Below are positions 1 through 7,923 of a stretch of DNA of 64,000 bases, one piece after another. This DNA is from DATBVX01 sp963695985 (lineage in GTDB: Bacteria > Pseudomonadota > Gammaproteobacteria > Steroidobacterales > Steroidobacteraceae): contig CAVOIC010000004.1 of assembly GCA_963695985.1 (NCBI GenBank), forward strand, positions 62,001-126,000, given 5' to 3'. Numbering within the stretch: the stretch's first letter is position 1; each line of letters starts with the position of its first letter. A program made the position numbers and the translations under genes. Below the pieces are notes generated by a model, which made no database searches, was not told where the DNA came from, and worked only from the letters and a program-made list of their open reading frames with translations.

Positions 1-300
1 CAGCGCACCATGCAGGGCCACGCCGCGGCGAACGTGATGCCGCTGATCGCATCGAATCGCATCGGGGAGGAGCAGGGCGAGCGCTTCCCGATGACCTTCT
101 ACGGCTCCTCGTTCATCGCCGATCAGACGGGCGGCATCGTTAAGCAGGCGGATCGCAGTTCGGAGCAGGTCATCACCGCGACGTTCGACCTCGACGCCAT
201 TCGCAGTTATCGGCAGGCCTGGGGGCTGTTCCGCGACCGGCGCCCGGATCTCTACTATCCGCTGACCACACTCGACGGCGCGCCGGACGCACCGCGCTGA
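1..300 (+). CDS. aguB: N-carbamoylputrescine amidase, C-terminal part (cut by window start)
   Basis: Only the last ~99 residues are present; the reading frame is open from base 1. The tail, with AAANVMPLIASNRIG, FYGSSFIAD and the ending SYRQAWGLFRDRRPDLY, is that of the nitrilase-superfamily amidase hydrolysing N-carbamoylputrescine to putrescine, CO2 and ammonia in the cytoplasm. The catalytic Glu-Lys-Cys lies upstream of the window and cannot be checked. It stops 2 bases before the next start, so it is probably co-transcribed with rlmKL. Its pathway partner, agmatine deiminase, lies 30 kb downstream at 30617 rather than next to it. Identity is from family recognition. Confidence 0.88.
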   Translation, partial: QRTMQGHAAANVMPLIASNRIGEEQGERFPMTFYGSSFIADQTGGIVKQADRSSEQVITATFDLDAIRSYRQAWGLFRDRRPDLYYPLTTLDGAPDAPR

Positions 301-302
301 TC

Positions 303-2525
303 GTGTCGAGTCTGTCTTTCTATGCCTCCGCACCGCGCGGCTTGGCCGATCTGCTCGCTGAAGAGCTAAAACATCTCGGCGCGCTCGAAGTCGCGGAGCG
401 CGGCGCGGGAGTCATTTTCCAGGGCTCGCTCGAGACCGGCTACCGCGCCTGCCTGTGGTCGCGCGTCGCCAATCGCGTGCTGCTCGAGATCGGGCGGCTC
501 GAGGCTGATTCGCCCGATGCCCTGTACGAGCGCGTGCGGCAGCTCGACTGGCAGCAGCACCTGACGCCCGATAACACGCTCGCGTGCGAGTTCACCTCGG
601 TCGACTCGGCCTTCGAGCATTCGCATTTCGCAGCACTCCGGGTCAAGGACGCCATCGTCGACCGGCTGCGTGAGCTCACCGGCAGCCGGCCGTCGGTCGA
701 TACCGAGAATCCGGACCTGCGCATTCACGTTCATGCGCAACGCCGGCAGGTGACCGTCAGCATCGATTTGGCAGGGGAGAGTCTGCATCGGCGCGGGTAC
801 CGCGCCCGCGGAGTCGCCGCACCGCTCAAGGAGAATCTCGCGGCCGGCATTCTGCTGCGTGCCGGGTGGCCCAAGATTGCCGCTGCGGGAGGCGCATTCC
901 TCGACCCGCTCTGCGGCTCGGGCACGCTGCCGATCGAAGCCGCATTGATCGCCTGTGACATCGCGCCGGGTCTGAGGCGCGAGCGCTTTGGATTTGAAAA
1001 GTGGCGCCAGCACGACGCGGCACTGTGGCAGGCGATTCGTGCCAATGCGGACGAGCGCCGCCAGGCTGCGGCAAAGCCAGCCGCGCCGATTCGAGGTTTC
1101 GACCACGATGCAAGAGCGGTGAGGGTCGCGCTCGAGAATGTCGAAGGCGCGGGCCTGCGCGGTCTTGTCCACATCGAGCGTCGCGAGCTGGCCCAGGTCG
1201 ATCGCGGCGGCAGTGAGCACGGATTATTGTGTGCCAATCCGCCCTACGGCGAACGTCTGGGGACGGGCGCGGATCTCGAACAGCTCTACGCGAAGCTCGG
1301 CGAGCGCATGCGCGAGGAGTTCGTCGGCTGGCAGGCCGCGATCCTCACCGGGAGCCCGCAGCTCGGCCACGGCCTTGGCATCAGAGCGAGCCGCGCTCAC
1401 ACGCTGTGGAATGGCGCACTCGAATGCCGCTTGCTTCGGTTCGACATCGAGCCGCGCCGGTTCGCCATCCCGCGTGAACACTCCGGTGTGATTCTGCGCG
1501 ATGCCGCGGGGGCGCGCGCCCGGCCGGGCGCACAGATGTTCGCGAACCGGATGAAGAAGAACCTGCGCGAGCTCGAAGCGTGGGCGCGCGAGGAGGGCAT
1601 TCGTTGCTACCGTGTCTATGACGCGGACATGCCGGAATACGCGTTCGCAATCGACCTGTACCAGGGCGATGATCGCTGGCTCAGCGTGCAGGAGTACCAG
1701 GCACCGCGCACGATCGCGCCCGAGGCGGTACGCGCGCGCCGCGACGAGGCGCTGTCAGCGTTACCGGAAGTCTTCGGTATTGCGCTCGATCACATCCACC
1801 TGCGCACGCGCCGTCGTACTCGACGTGGCGAGCAGTACGAAAAGCGCGCCGAGGCGGGGAAATTCCATCCCGTGGATGAAGGCGGGCTCAGGTTCCTGGT
1901 GAATTTCACCGACTATCTCGACACCGGATTGTTTCTCGATCATCGACCGACACGGGCAATGATTCGCGACCAGGCCGCCGGCCGGCGCTTCCTCAACCTC
2001 TTCTGTTACACCGGCACCGCAACCGTCTATGCGGCGGCGGGCAAGGCGCGCGCTACCACCAGCATCGACATGTCGAACACCTATCTCGACTGGGCGCGCC
2101 GCAACCTGGAATTGAACGACCTCGCCGGCCGCGAGCACCAGCTCATCCGGGCGGACTGTGTGGCCTGGCTGCGCGAGCAGGCATCGCTCGGCGAGCGCGG
2201 CCCGCGCTTTGGGCTGGTGTTCCTGGACCCGCCGACCTTCTCGACCTCCAAGCGCATGAGCGAGGTCCTGGACGTGCAGCGCGACCACGTCGAGCTCATC
2301 CGGCTCGCCGCGGCGCTGCTGACCCCGGAGGGCGTGCTGATCTTCTCGACCAACTTCGAGCGCTTCCGCCTGGATCAGCCGGCACTGGCCGGGCTGGAAG
2401 TGGAAGACATCACTGCCGCGACGATTCCGCGTGACTTTGCGCGCCACGCGCGCATCCACCAGTGCTTTCGAATTCGCCCACGGGCCCCGGGGGCGCGGCA
2501 GTCAGCGATGGGAACCGATGCGTAG
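303..2525 (+). CDS. rlmL: Bifunctional 23S rRNA methyltransferase RlmKL
   Basis: 740-residue fusion that makes m2G2445 and m7G2069 in 23S rRNA during large-subunit assembly. An N-terminal THUMP region (~50-160) is followed by the RlmL methyltransferase: SAM-binding LDPLCGSGTLPIEAAL (from ~200) and the NPPY target-base motif (312-315). The second half is RlmK: NLFCYTGTATVYAA (565 on) and LDPPTFSTSK (641 on). Length is close to the E. coli protein (~700). The start is GTG, two bases after the aguB stop; no better in-frame start gives a full THUMP domain. The fused form is typical of Gammaproteobacteria. Confidence 0.96.
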   Translation: MSSLSFYASAPRGLADLLAEELKHLGALEVAERGAGVIFQGSLETGYRACLWSRVANRVLLEIGRLEADSPDALYERVRQLDWQQHLTPDNTLACEFTSVDSAFEHSHFAALRVKDAIVDRLRELTGSRPSVDTENPDLRIHVHAQRRQVTVSIDLAGESLHRRGYRARGVAAPLKENLAAGILLRAGWPKIAAAGGAFLDPLCGSGTLPIEAALIACDIAPGLRRERFGFEKWRQHDAALWQAIRANADERRQAAAKPAAPIRGFDHDARAVRVALENVEGAGLRGLVHIERRELAQVDRGGSEHGLLCANPPYGERLGTGADLEQLYAKLGERMREEFVGWQAAILTGSPQLGHGLGIRASRAHTLWNGALECRLLRFDIEPRRFAIPREHSGVILRDAAGARARPGAQMFANRMKKNLRELEAWAREEGIRCYRVYDADMPEYAFAIDLYQGDDRWLSVQEYQAPRTIAPEAVRARRDEALSALPEVFGIALDHIHLRTRRRTRRGEQYEKRAEAGKFHPVDEGGLRFLVNFTDYLDTGLFLDHRPTRAMIRDQAAGRRFLNLFCYTGTATVYAAAGKARATTSIDMSNTYLDWARRNLELNDLAGREHQLIRADCVAWLREQASLGERGPRFGLVFLDPPTFSTSKRMSEVLDVQRDHVELIRLAAALLTPEGVLIFSTNFERFRLDQPALAGLEVEDITAATIPRDFARHARIHQCFRIRPRAPGARQSAMGTDA

Positions 2526-2945
2526 TGAGGCGATCGCGAGGAATACCTCGCGCAGGAAGATCAGCAACGCAGCGATGAAGCTCAGCATCGCGATGATGAA
2601 GAGTGAAGCGATGGGAACGGCGAGCGGGATGGCGGTGAACGAGGCGACGAAGAGCGCCACCACCACCAGCGCAACCAGCAGCGCGCAGATCGTGCACAAC
2701 GTGATGGCACGGTTCATCAGGCGCGCGCGCCGCGCCATCACCTGCAGGTTCTCCTCCAGTGTGGCCCGTTCCGCACCCTGCGCTTGCGCTGCCGCCTTCT
2801 CGACCGTGCGCGCGCGATCGACGACGCGCGCCAGGCGGTTCGTCAGTACGGTCAGCATGATGCCGACACCGGAGAGCAGGAACACCGGCGCGACGGCGAG
2901 CTGGATGACATGGGCGACGGGAATGATTTCGGAGGGTTCAGCCAT
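2502..2945 (-). CDS. DUF2721-type small membrane protein
   Basis: 147 residues from an ATG with AGGAG nine bases upstream; a longer frame opens upstream but lacks a ribosome site. Three hydrophobic segments are seen: ~10-30 (HVIQLAVAPVFLLSGVGIMLTVL), ~75-100 and ~105-135, with a charged helical linker (RVVDRARTVEKAAAQAQ) between the first two. This matches the DUF2721 family of unknown function. Its 3' end overlaps the rlmKL 3' end by 24 bases on the opposite strand. It lies 56 bases after the PuuB-like gene on the same strand, with a hairpin between, so co-transcription is possible but leaky. Confidence 0.8.
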   Translation of the reverse strand: MAEPSEIIPVAHVIQLAVAPVFLLSGVGIMLTVLTNRLARVVDRARTVEKAAAQAQGAERATLEENLQVMARRARLMNRAITLCTICALLVALVVVALFVASFTAIPLAVPIASLFIIAMLSFIAALLIFLREVFLAIASLRIGSHR

Positions 2946-2982
2946 AATGGGCTCCTGCGCTGACGATGAATTGTATGTCAGG

Positions 2983-2997
2983 CCCGCGAACCGCGGG
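2983..2997 (-). other. GC-rich hairpin after the PuuB-like gene
   Basis: A perfect 6-bp stem CCCGCG/CGCGGG with a 3-base loop sits between the PuuB-like stop codon and the next gene on the minus strand. No T-run follows, so it is not a standard intrinsic terminator; it may protect or process mRNA. The same stem recurs in the puuD leader at 4477-4493. Confidence 0.4.
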
Positions 2998-3001
2998 ACG
3001 T

Positions 3002-4285
3002 TCACAACAGGTCGCGCAGGCGGTAATAGAGCATCGCGAGAACCAGCGCCGGCCGGCGCAGCAGCGGGCCGCCCGGAAAATCCCGGTGCGGAATGCGCGC
3101 GAAGACATCGAAGCGCTCAGCCGTCCCCGCCACTGCCTCCGCGATCAGCTTGCCCGCTATTCCGGTGAGCGCAATGCCATGGCCGGAGAATCCCTGCAGG
3201 AAGTAGACCTCCGGTGCGAGACGGCCGAAGTGGGGCGCGCGATTGAGCGTGATGTCGACGTAGCCGCCCCAGCTGTATTCAATCTTCGTTGCGGCGAGCT
3301 GCGGGAACACGCGCAGCATCCGGGCGCGGGTGAGACGCGCGGTATTGGCGGGATCCAGGCCCGAATAGCTGACGCGTCCGCCGAACAACAGCCGGTGATC
3401 CGCCGAGCGGCGAAAGTAGTCCAGCACCCAATTCATGTCCGCGACCGCCATGTTGTTGGCGATCAGGCGGCGCGCGCCTTCGGCGCCCAGGCTCTCGGTC
3501 GCCACGACATACGTGGCAACGCCGATGATCTTTCGTGCCAGTGCCGGTGCCGTTCCGCACAGGCTGGCGTTGCCACAGAGAACGAGATGACGGCAGCGCA
3601 CCGTCCCCTCGCGGGTATGGACGCGAACACCGCCACCGTTGTCGTAGCGCAGCGCACGCGTGCCTTCGAAGATTCGAACTCCGGCGCGTTCGGCGGCGGC
3701 CGCAAGTCCCAGCGTGTAGTTGAGCGGGTGCAGGTGTCCGCTGTTGGCATCGTACAAGCCGCCCAGATAGCGATCCGTCTCCAGCAGCGACGCCAGCTCG
3801 CTGCGCTCGTACCAGCGCAGCGAGCGATAGGCATAGTCGCGCTCGAGCTGTGTGCGCAGCGCCTGGAGTTCCTGGCAGTGACGCGGTTTGAGGGCGGCGT
3901 GCATCTGGCCGTCGACCCAGTCGCAGTCGATTCGGTGCTCCGCGATCAGGCGGCGCATGAGTGCCAATCCTTCGACGCTCACGTCCCACAGAGTCCGCGC
4001 TGCGTCGGGTCCGATCAACGCGATGAGCTTATCCTGGCCGCAAGCGAAGCCCGGCAGCGCCTGAGCCCCGCTGCGCCCCGATGCTCCCCAGCCGATGCGC
4101 TTGTCCTCAAGCAGGACGACGCGGTAGCCGCGCTGTGCGAGGTGCAGGGCGCTGGAACAGCCGGCGATTCCGCCGCCAACGATGCACACGTCGCACTCGA
4201 CCGTCTCACTCAGGCGCGGATGGGCGGGGGCGGCGTGAGCGGTGGCTGCGTAATAGGAGTCGACGTGGTCGTTCAGGCGTGACAC
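3002..4285 (-). CDS. puuB: FAD-dependent oxidoreductase, gamma-glutamylputrescine oxidase-like (PuuB/OrdL)
   Basis: About 427 residues of the DAO (D-amino-acid oxidase-like) fold. The Rossmann motif CDVCIVGGGIAGCSSALHLA lies near the N-terminus, then GWGASGRSGAQALPG; the C-terminal FAD segment is YFLQGFSGHGIALTGIAGKLIAEA. This matches PuuB, which oxidises gamma-glutamylputrescine to the aldehyde. The frame is open 45 codons further upstream, but PuuB relatives begin near NDHVDSYYAAT, so GTG at 4285 is preferred; no clear ribosome site supports any start. It is divergent from puuD-puuA, supporting a putrescine role. Other amine substrates remain possible, and no PuuC dehydrogenase is in the window. 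Confidence 0.82.
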   Translation of the reverse strand: MSRLNDHVDSYYAATAHAAPAHPRLSETVECDVCIVGGGIAGCSSALHLAQRGYRVVLLEDKRIGWGASGRSGAQALPGFACGQDKLIALIGPDAARTLWDVSVEGLALMRRLIAEHRIDCDWVDGQMHAALKPRHCQELQALRTQLERDYAYRSLRWYERSELASLLETDRYLGGLYDANSGHLHPLNYTLGLAAAAERAGVRIFEGTRALRYDNGGGVRVHTREGTVRCRHLVLCGNASLCGTAPALARKIIGVATYVVATESLGAEGARRLIANNMAVADMNWVLDYFRRSADHRLLFGGRVSYSGLDPANTARLTRARMLRVFPQLAATKIEYSWGGYVDITLNRAPHFGRLAPEVYFLQGFSGHGIALTGIAGKLIAEAVAGTAERFDVFARIPHRDFPGGPLLRRPALVLAMLYYRLRDLL

Positions 4286-4470
4286 GTGTTTAAGATTCTG
4301 TAATGGGGCGCCGGACTTGACTTGCGCGAGGATAGCGGGGCCGACGGGTCGGAGCCACCACTGCTGCGCCGCAAAAGTCAGCTCTAAGCCTTGGAATCTC
4401 TGAAATCTTCGCACCCGCAAAATAAGTCAGGGCGCGCATGCGCAGGGGATGTGGTCTAATGCCCCGTCCT

Positions 4471-4500
4471 TAAACGCCCGCGGCTCTCGCGGGCTGTTTA
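4471..4500 (+). promoter_or_regulatory. Leader hairpin 11 bases before the puuD start
   Basis: TAAAC pairs with GTTTA around an inner CCCGCG/CGCGGG stem with a 5-base loop, giving 11 pairs with a small internal asymmetry. It ends just 11 bases before the puuD ATG, and no Shine-Dalgarno is visible in the following AT-rich bases. It could be a leader attenuator or control ribosome access. The structure is seen; the function is inferred. Confidence 0.45.
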
Positions 4501-4511
4501 AAATAATTAAC

Positions 4512-5270
4512 ATGCGTACAGCAAAGCCCTTCATCGGGATACCGGCTGATCGTCGCCTGCTCAGCAAGCATTGGTTTCATGCGGTGGGCGAGAAATACAT
4601 TCTCGCTGTCGCCGAAGCGGCGGACGCGATCCCGGTCATGATTCCGGCGCTGGGCGAGGCATTGGATGTCGATGCCGTGCTGTCGCGTTTCGATGGGTTG
4701 CTGTTGACCGGCAGCCCATCGAATGTCGAACCACATCACTACAAGGGGCCCGCCAGTGAACCCGGAACATTGCACGATCCACACCGCGATTCGACGACGC
4801 TACCGATGATTCCCGCCGCCGTGGCCGCCGGCTTGCCCGTGCTGGCGGTGTGTCGCGGTTTCCAGGAGATGAATGTCGCCTTTGGCGGCACCCTGTGGCA
4901 GAAGCTGCATGAGGTTCCGGGCCTCAGCGACCATCGAGATGACGAGAGTCAGCCCCTCGAGATCCAGTACGGACCAGCACACGACGTGACGCTCGAGCCC
5001 GGCGGGCTGTTACGCAAGCTCGCGGGCGGCGAGGAGCGGATCCGTGTCAATTCGCTGCATTCGCAGGGCGTGCAGACGCTGGGCCGCGGTCTCGATGTCG
5101 AGGCGCGCGCGCCCGATGGCCTGGTCGAGGCGTTTCGCGTGCACGATGCGCCGCGCTTCGCCGTGGCGGTGCAATGGCATCCGGAGTGGAAGGTGATGGG
5201 AAATCCATTTTCGCGCGCCCTGTTCGCCGCGTTCGGCGCGGCGAGCCGTTCGCGCCTCGCGGAAAGATGA
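4512..5270 (+). CDS. puuD: Gamma-glutamyl-gamma-aminobutyrate hydrolase (PuuD-type, class I amidotransferase fold)
   Basis: 252 residues of the peptidase C26 family. The nucleophile is Cys114 in LAVCRGFQEMN, with His223 and Glu225 in VQWHPEW completing the triad. It releases GABA from gamma-glutamyl-GABA, the last Puu step. An in-frame ATG 63 bases upstream lies before the leader hairpin; the ATG at 4512 fits family N-termini (KPFIGIPADRR). puuA starts 3 bases after its stop, so the two are coupled. The neighbours, a gamma-glutamylputrescine synthetase and a putrescine transporter, favour PuuD over other C26 hydrolases. Confidence 0.9.
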   Translation: MRTAKPFIGIPADRRLLSKHWFHAVGEKYILAVAEAADAIPVMIPALGEALDVDAVLSRFDGLLLTGSPSNVEPHHYKGPASEPGTLHDPHRDSTTLPMIPAAVAAGLPVLAVCRGFQEMNVAFGGTLWQKLHEVPGLSDHRDDESQPLEIQYGPAHDVTLEPGGLLRKLAGGEERIRVNSLHSQGVQTLGRGLDVEARAPDGLVEAFRVHDAPRFAVAVQWHPEWKVMGNPFSRALFAAFGAASRSRLAER

Positions 5271-5273
5271 ATC

Positions 5274-6611
5274 ATGGCCAGCAGCATCCAGCAGTTTTTC
5301 AAGGATCACGGCATCTCGGATGTCGAGGCGATCATTCCCGACATGGCAGGGGTGGCGCGCGGCAAGATCATGCCGGCGGAGAAATTCGCCGAAGAGGAGG
5401 GCATGCGACTGCCCGAAGGCATCTTCCTGCAGACCGTGACGGGTGAGTACCCGGAGGACAGCAGCGCCATCAACCCGTCGGAGATCGACATCGTCCTCAA
5501 GGCCGATCCGCGCACGGTGCGCGTAGTGCCGTGGGCGGCCGAGCCGACGGCACAGGTGATTCACGACTGCTTTTATTCCGACGACCGCCCGGTCACGATG
5601 GCGCCGCGCTACGTGCTGCGGCACGTGCTCGACCTGTACGCCGAACGCGGCTGGGAGCCGGTCGTGGCCCCCGAGCTCGAATTCTTCCTGGTCGAGCCCA
5701 ACACCGACTCCGACTACCCGTTGAAACCCCCCGTGGGCCGTTCGGGGCGCCCCGAGATCGGCCGCCAGTCCTACAGCATTGCCGCGGTCAACGAGTTCGA
5801 TCCGCTGTTCGATGATGTCTATGCATTTTGCGAAGCCCAGGACATCGAGATCGACACGTTGATCCACGAAGACGGCGCGGCGCAGATGGAGATCAATCTG
5901 CTGCATGGAAACGCTCTCGATCTTGCCGACCAGGCGTTCCTGTTCAAGCGCACGGCGCGCGAGGCGGCGCTGCGCCACAAGATGTACGCGACTTTCATGG
6001 CGAAACCCATGGCGCGCGAGCCGGGCAGCGCCATGCATATCCACCAGAGCTTCCTCGACCGCAAGACCAAGCAGAATATCCTGAGCAATCCGGACGGCAC
6101 CCCGAGCCCGCTGTTCTTCGCGCACATCGCGGGCCTGCAGAAATACCTGCCCGCGGCGATGTCGCTGTTTGCGCCCAATGTGAACTCGTACCGGCGTATC
6201 ACGCGCTACCTCTCCGCCCCGATCAACGTGCAGTGGGGATACGACAATCGCACCGCCGGATTGCGCGTGCCGATGTCCTCGCCGGAATCGCGGCGCGTGG
6301 AAAACCGCGTCGGGGGCGCCGACGCCAATCCCTATCTCGCCATCGCCGCGTCCCTGGCCTGCGGCTATCTCGGCATGATGGAGGGCCTGAAACCCACTGA
6401 ACCCATTTCGGGCAGCGCGCACGATCTGCCCTTCAGCCTGCCGCGCACGCTGGATGAATCCTTGAAGCTGCTGCGCGAGTGCAAGCCGCTGGTCGAGGTC
6501 TTTAGCGAGCGCTTCGTACGTGCCTATTCGGCCGTCAAGGAGAACGAATACGAGACTTTCTCCCAGGTCATCAGCTCCTGGGAGCGGGAGCATTTGCTGC
6601 TCAACGTTTAG
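5274..6611 (+). CDS. puuA: Gamma-glutamylputrescine synthetase (glutamine synthetase family)
   Basis: 445 residues with the type-I-like glutamine synthetase architecture: an N-terminal beta-grasp (to ~110) and a C-terminal catalytic domain. Metal and substrate motifs are visible: PELEFFLVEP, EDGAAQMEINLLHG, GSAMHIHQS and the NSYRRI arginine segment. GS paralogues next to puuD and potF ligate glutamate to putrescine with ATP, the first Puu step. It lacks the adenylylation tail of housekeeping GlnA. Specificity is inferred from context; the family includes other gamma-glutamyl-polyamine synthetases. potF follows after 60 bases containing a possible promoter. Confidence 0.9.
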   Translation: MASSIQQFFKDHGISDVEAIIPDMAGVARGKIMPAEKFAEEEGMRLPEGIFLQTVTGEYPEDSSAINPSEIDIVLKADPRTVRVVPWAAEPTAQVIHDCFYSDDRPVTMAPRYVLRHVLDLYAERGWEPVVAPELEFFLVEPNTDSDYPLKPPVGRSGRPEIGRQSYSIAAVNEFDPLFDDVYAFCEAQDIEIDTLIHEDGAAQMEINLLHGNALDLADQAFLFKRTAREAALRHKMYATFMAKPMAREPGSAMHIHQSFLDRKTKQNILSNPDGTPSPLFFAHIAGLQKYLPAAMSLFAPNVNSYRRITRYLSAPINVQWGYDNRTAGLRVPMSSPESRRVENRVGGADANPYLAIAASLACGYLGMMEGLKPTEPISGSAHDLPFSLPRTLDESLKLLRECKPLVEVFSERFVRAYSAVKENEYETFSQVISSWEREHLLLNV

Positions 6612-6623
6612 TACTGCTATAAA
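6594..6623 (+). promoter_or_regulatory. Possible potF promoter
   Basis: TTGCTG (6594-6599) and TATAAA (6618-6623) are separated by 18 bases, and GGAGG stands before the potF ATG at 6672. The -35 match is partial and lies inside the end of puuA. It would allow the binding protein to be made independently of puuDA. Confidence 0.35.
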
Positions 6624-6671
6624 AGGGGCCTAACTACAACAACGCGCGGCCGCCAAATCGGAGGACTCGTC

Positions 6672-7823
6672 ATGATGAACTTGCGACACGCTGGGCTGGG
6701 GATCCTGTGCGTGCTGGCACTCGCAGCATGCGGTCAGGGTGAAAAGGCGAAGGAGGCGGCGACCACGCCGGCCGCGCCGACGCCGGCGGCGAACACCGAA
6801 GAGAAGGTGATCAACGTCTACAACTGGTCGGACTACATCGCGGAAGACACCGTTGCCAAGTTCGAGAAGGAGACTGGCATCAAGGTCAACTACGATATGT
6901 ACGACGGCAACGAGACGCTCGAAACCAAGCTGCTGGCCGGCAATTCCGGCTACGACGTGGTGGTGCCGTCTGCCTCGTTCCTGGAGCGGCAGATCAAGGC
7001 CGGTGTCTATCAGAAGCTCGACAAGTCCAAGCTCCCCAACCTCAAGAACATGGATCCGGAAGTGATGCAGCGCGCGGCGTTGCACGATCCGGGCAACGAG
7101 CACGCAGTCGTGTACATGTGGGGCACGAATGGCATCGGCTACAACCCGGATAAGCTCGCGAAGGCGCTACCGAATGCGCCGGTGGACAGCTGGGCGCTGG
7201 TCTACGAACCGGAAAACGCCTCCAAGCTCAAGAGCTGCGGCATCGCACTGCTCGACTCGCCGACCGAGATCGCCAAGACGGTGCTCAACTACCTCGGCAA
7301 GGATCCGAACAGCGAGTCGGCCGATGACCTGGCACTGGTCGAGGCCAAGCTCATGAAGATCCGGCCTTACATCCGCTACATCCACTCCTCGCAGTACATC
7401 AACGACCTCGCGAACGGCGAGATCTGCGTCGCCGTGGGCTACAGCGGCGATGTGCTGCAGGCGCGCGATCGGGCCGAAGAGGCGAAGAACAACGTGACCG
7501 TGAAATACGCGGTTCCAAAGGAAGGTACGGTCATCTGGTTCGACATGATGGCGATCCCGAAGGACGCGCCGCACCCGAACAATGCGCACGCGTGGGTCAA
7601 CTTCATCATGAAGCCGGAAATCGTGGCGGACATCAGCAACTACGTAAACTATGCCAACGGCAACAAGGAATCGCTCCCCTTCGTGAAGGACGACGTCAAG
7701 AACGATCCGGGCATCTATCCGCCACCCGAGGTCAAGGCCAAGCTGTTCCCGGACCTGTCGCACACCCCGGAATACACGCGGCTGCTGACACGTACCTGGA
7801 CACGCTTCCAGACAGGCAAGTAG
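6672..7823 (+). CDS. potF: Putrescine-binding protein of a PotFGHI ABC transporter, predicted lipoprotein
   Basis: 383 residues. The signal sequence ends in LALAAC (Cys20), a lipobox, followed by an Ala/Pro/Thr-rich linker to ~40; enteric PotF is a soluble periplasmic protein, so membrane anchoring is a difference. The mature domain starts VINVYNWSDYIAEDTVAKFEKETG, the hallmark of polyamine-binding PotF/PotD, with SGYDVVVPSASFLERQ and VYMWGTNGIGYNPD following. It captures putrescine for the PotGHI importer encoded downstream. GGAGG precedes the ATG. A stable hairpin follows in the gap to potG. Confidence 0.94.
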   Translation: MMNLRHAGLGILCVLALAACGQGEKAKEAATTPAAPTPAANTEEKVINVYNWSDYIAEDTVAKFEKETGIKVNYDMYDGNETLETKLLAGNSGYDVVVPSASFLERQIKAGVYQKLDKSKLPNLKNMDPEVMQRAALHDPGNEHAVVYMWGTNGIGYNPDKLAKALPNAPVDSWALVYEPENASKLKSCGIALLDSPTEIAKTVLNYLGKDPNSESADDLALVEAKLMKIRPYIRYIHSSQYINDLANGEICVAVGYSGDVLQARDRAEEAKNNVTVKYAVPKEGTVIWFDMMAIPKDAPHPNNAHAWVNFIMKPEIVADISNYVNYANGNKESLPFVKDDVKNDPGIYPPPEVKAKLFPDLSHTPEYTRLLTRTWTRFQTGK

Positions 7824-7861
7824 CGCTGACAAGGCCCGGCTGCGGGGATCAGGTGCCAGGC

Positions 7862-7883
7862 GCGCCGGTCAACGGACCGGCGC
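7862..7883 (+). other. potF-potG intergenic hairpin
   Basis: A perfect 9-bp inverted repeat, GCGCCGGTC and GACCGGCGC, with an AACG loop lies in the 100-base gap after potF. There is no T-run, so it probably stabilises the upstream potF mRNA or attenuates read-through rather than ending transcription. This pattern is common where a binding protein is needed in excess of its transporter. Confidence 0.55.
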
Positions 7884-7923
7884 CCTCGCCTGAGGCCTGA
7901 GGCCGGAGCACGACAGGTTGCAC

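Noticed and set aside
2966..4282. A 438-codon open frame antisense to the PuuB-like gene
   Set aside because: No domain; opposite strand carries a clear FAD-dependent oxidoreductase.
5010..6593. A 527-codon open frame antisense to puuD and puuA
   Set aside because: Mirrors the glutamine synthetase coding strand; no recognisable domain and no ribosome site.
7862..7883. Intrinsic terminator after potF
   Set aside because: Strong stem but no T-run, and the downstream transporter genes need read-through.
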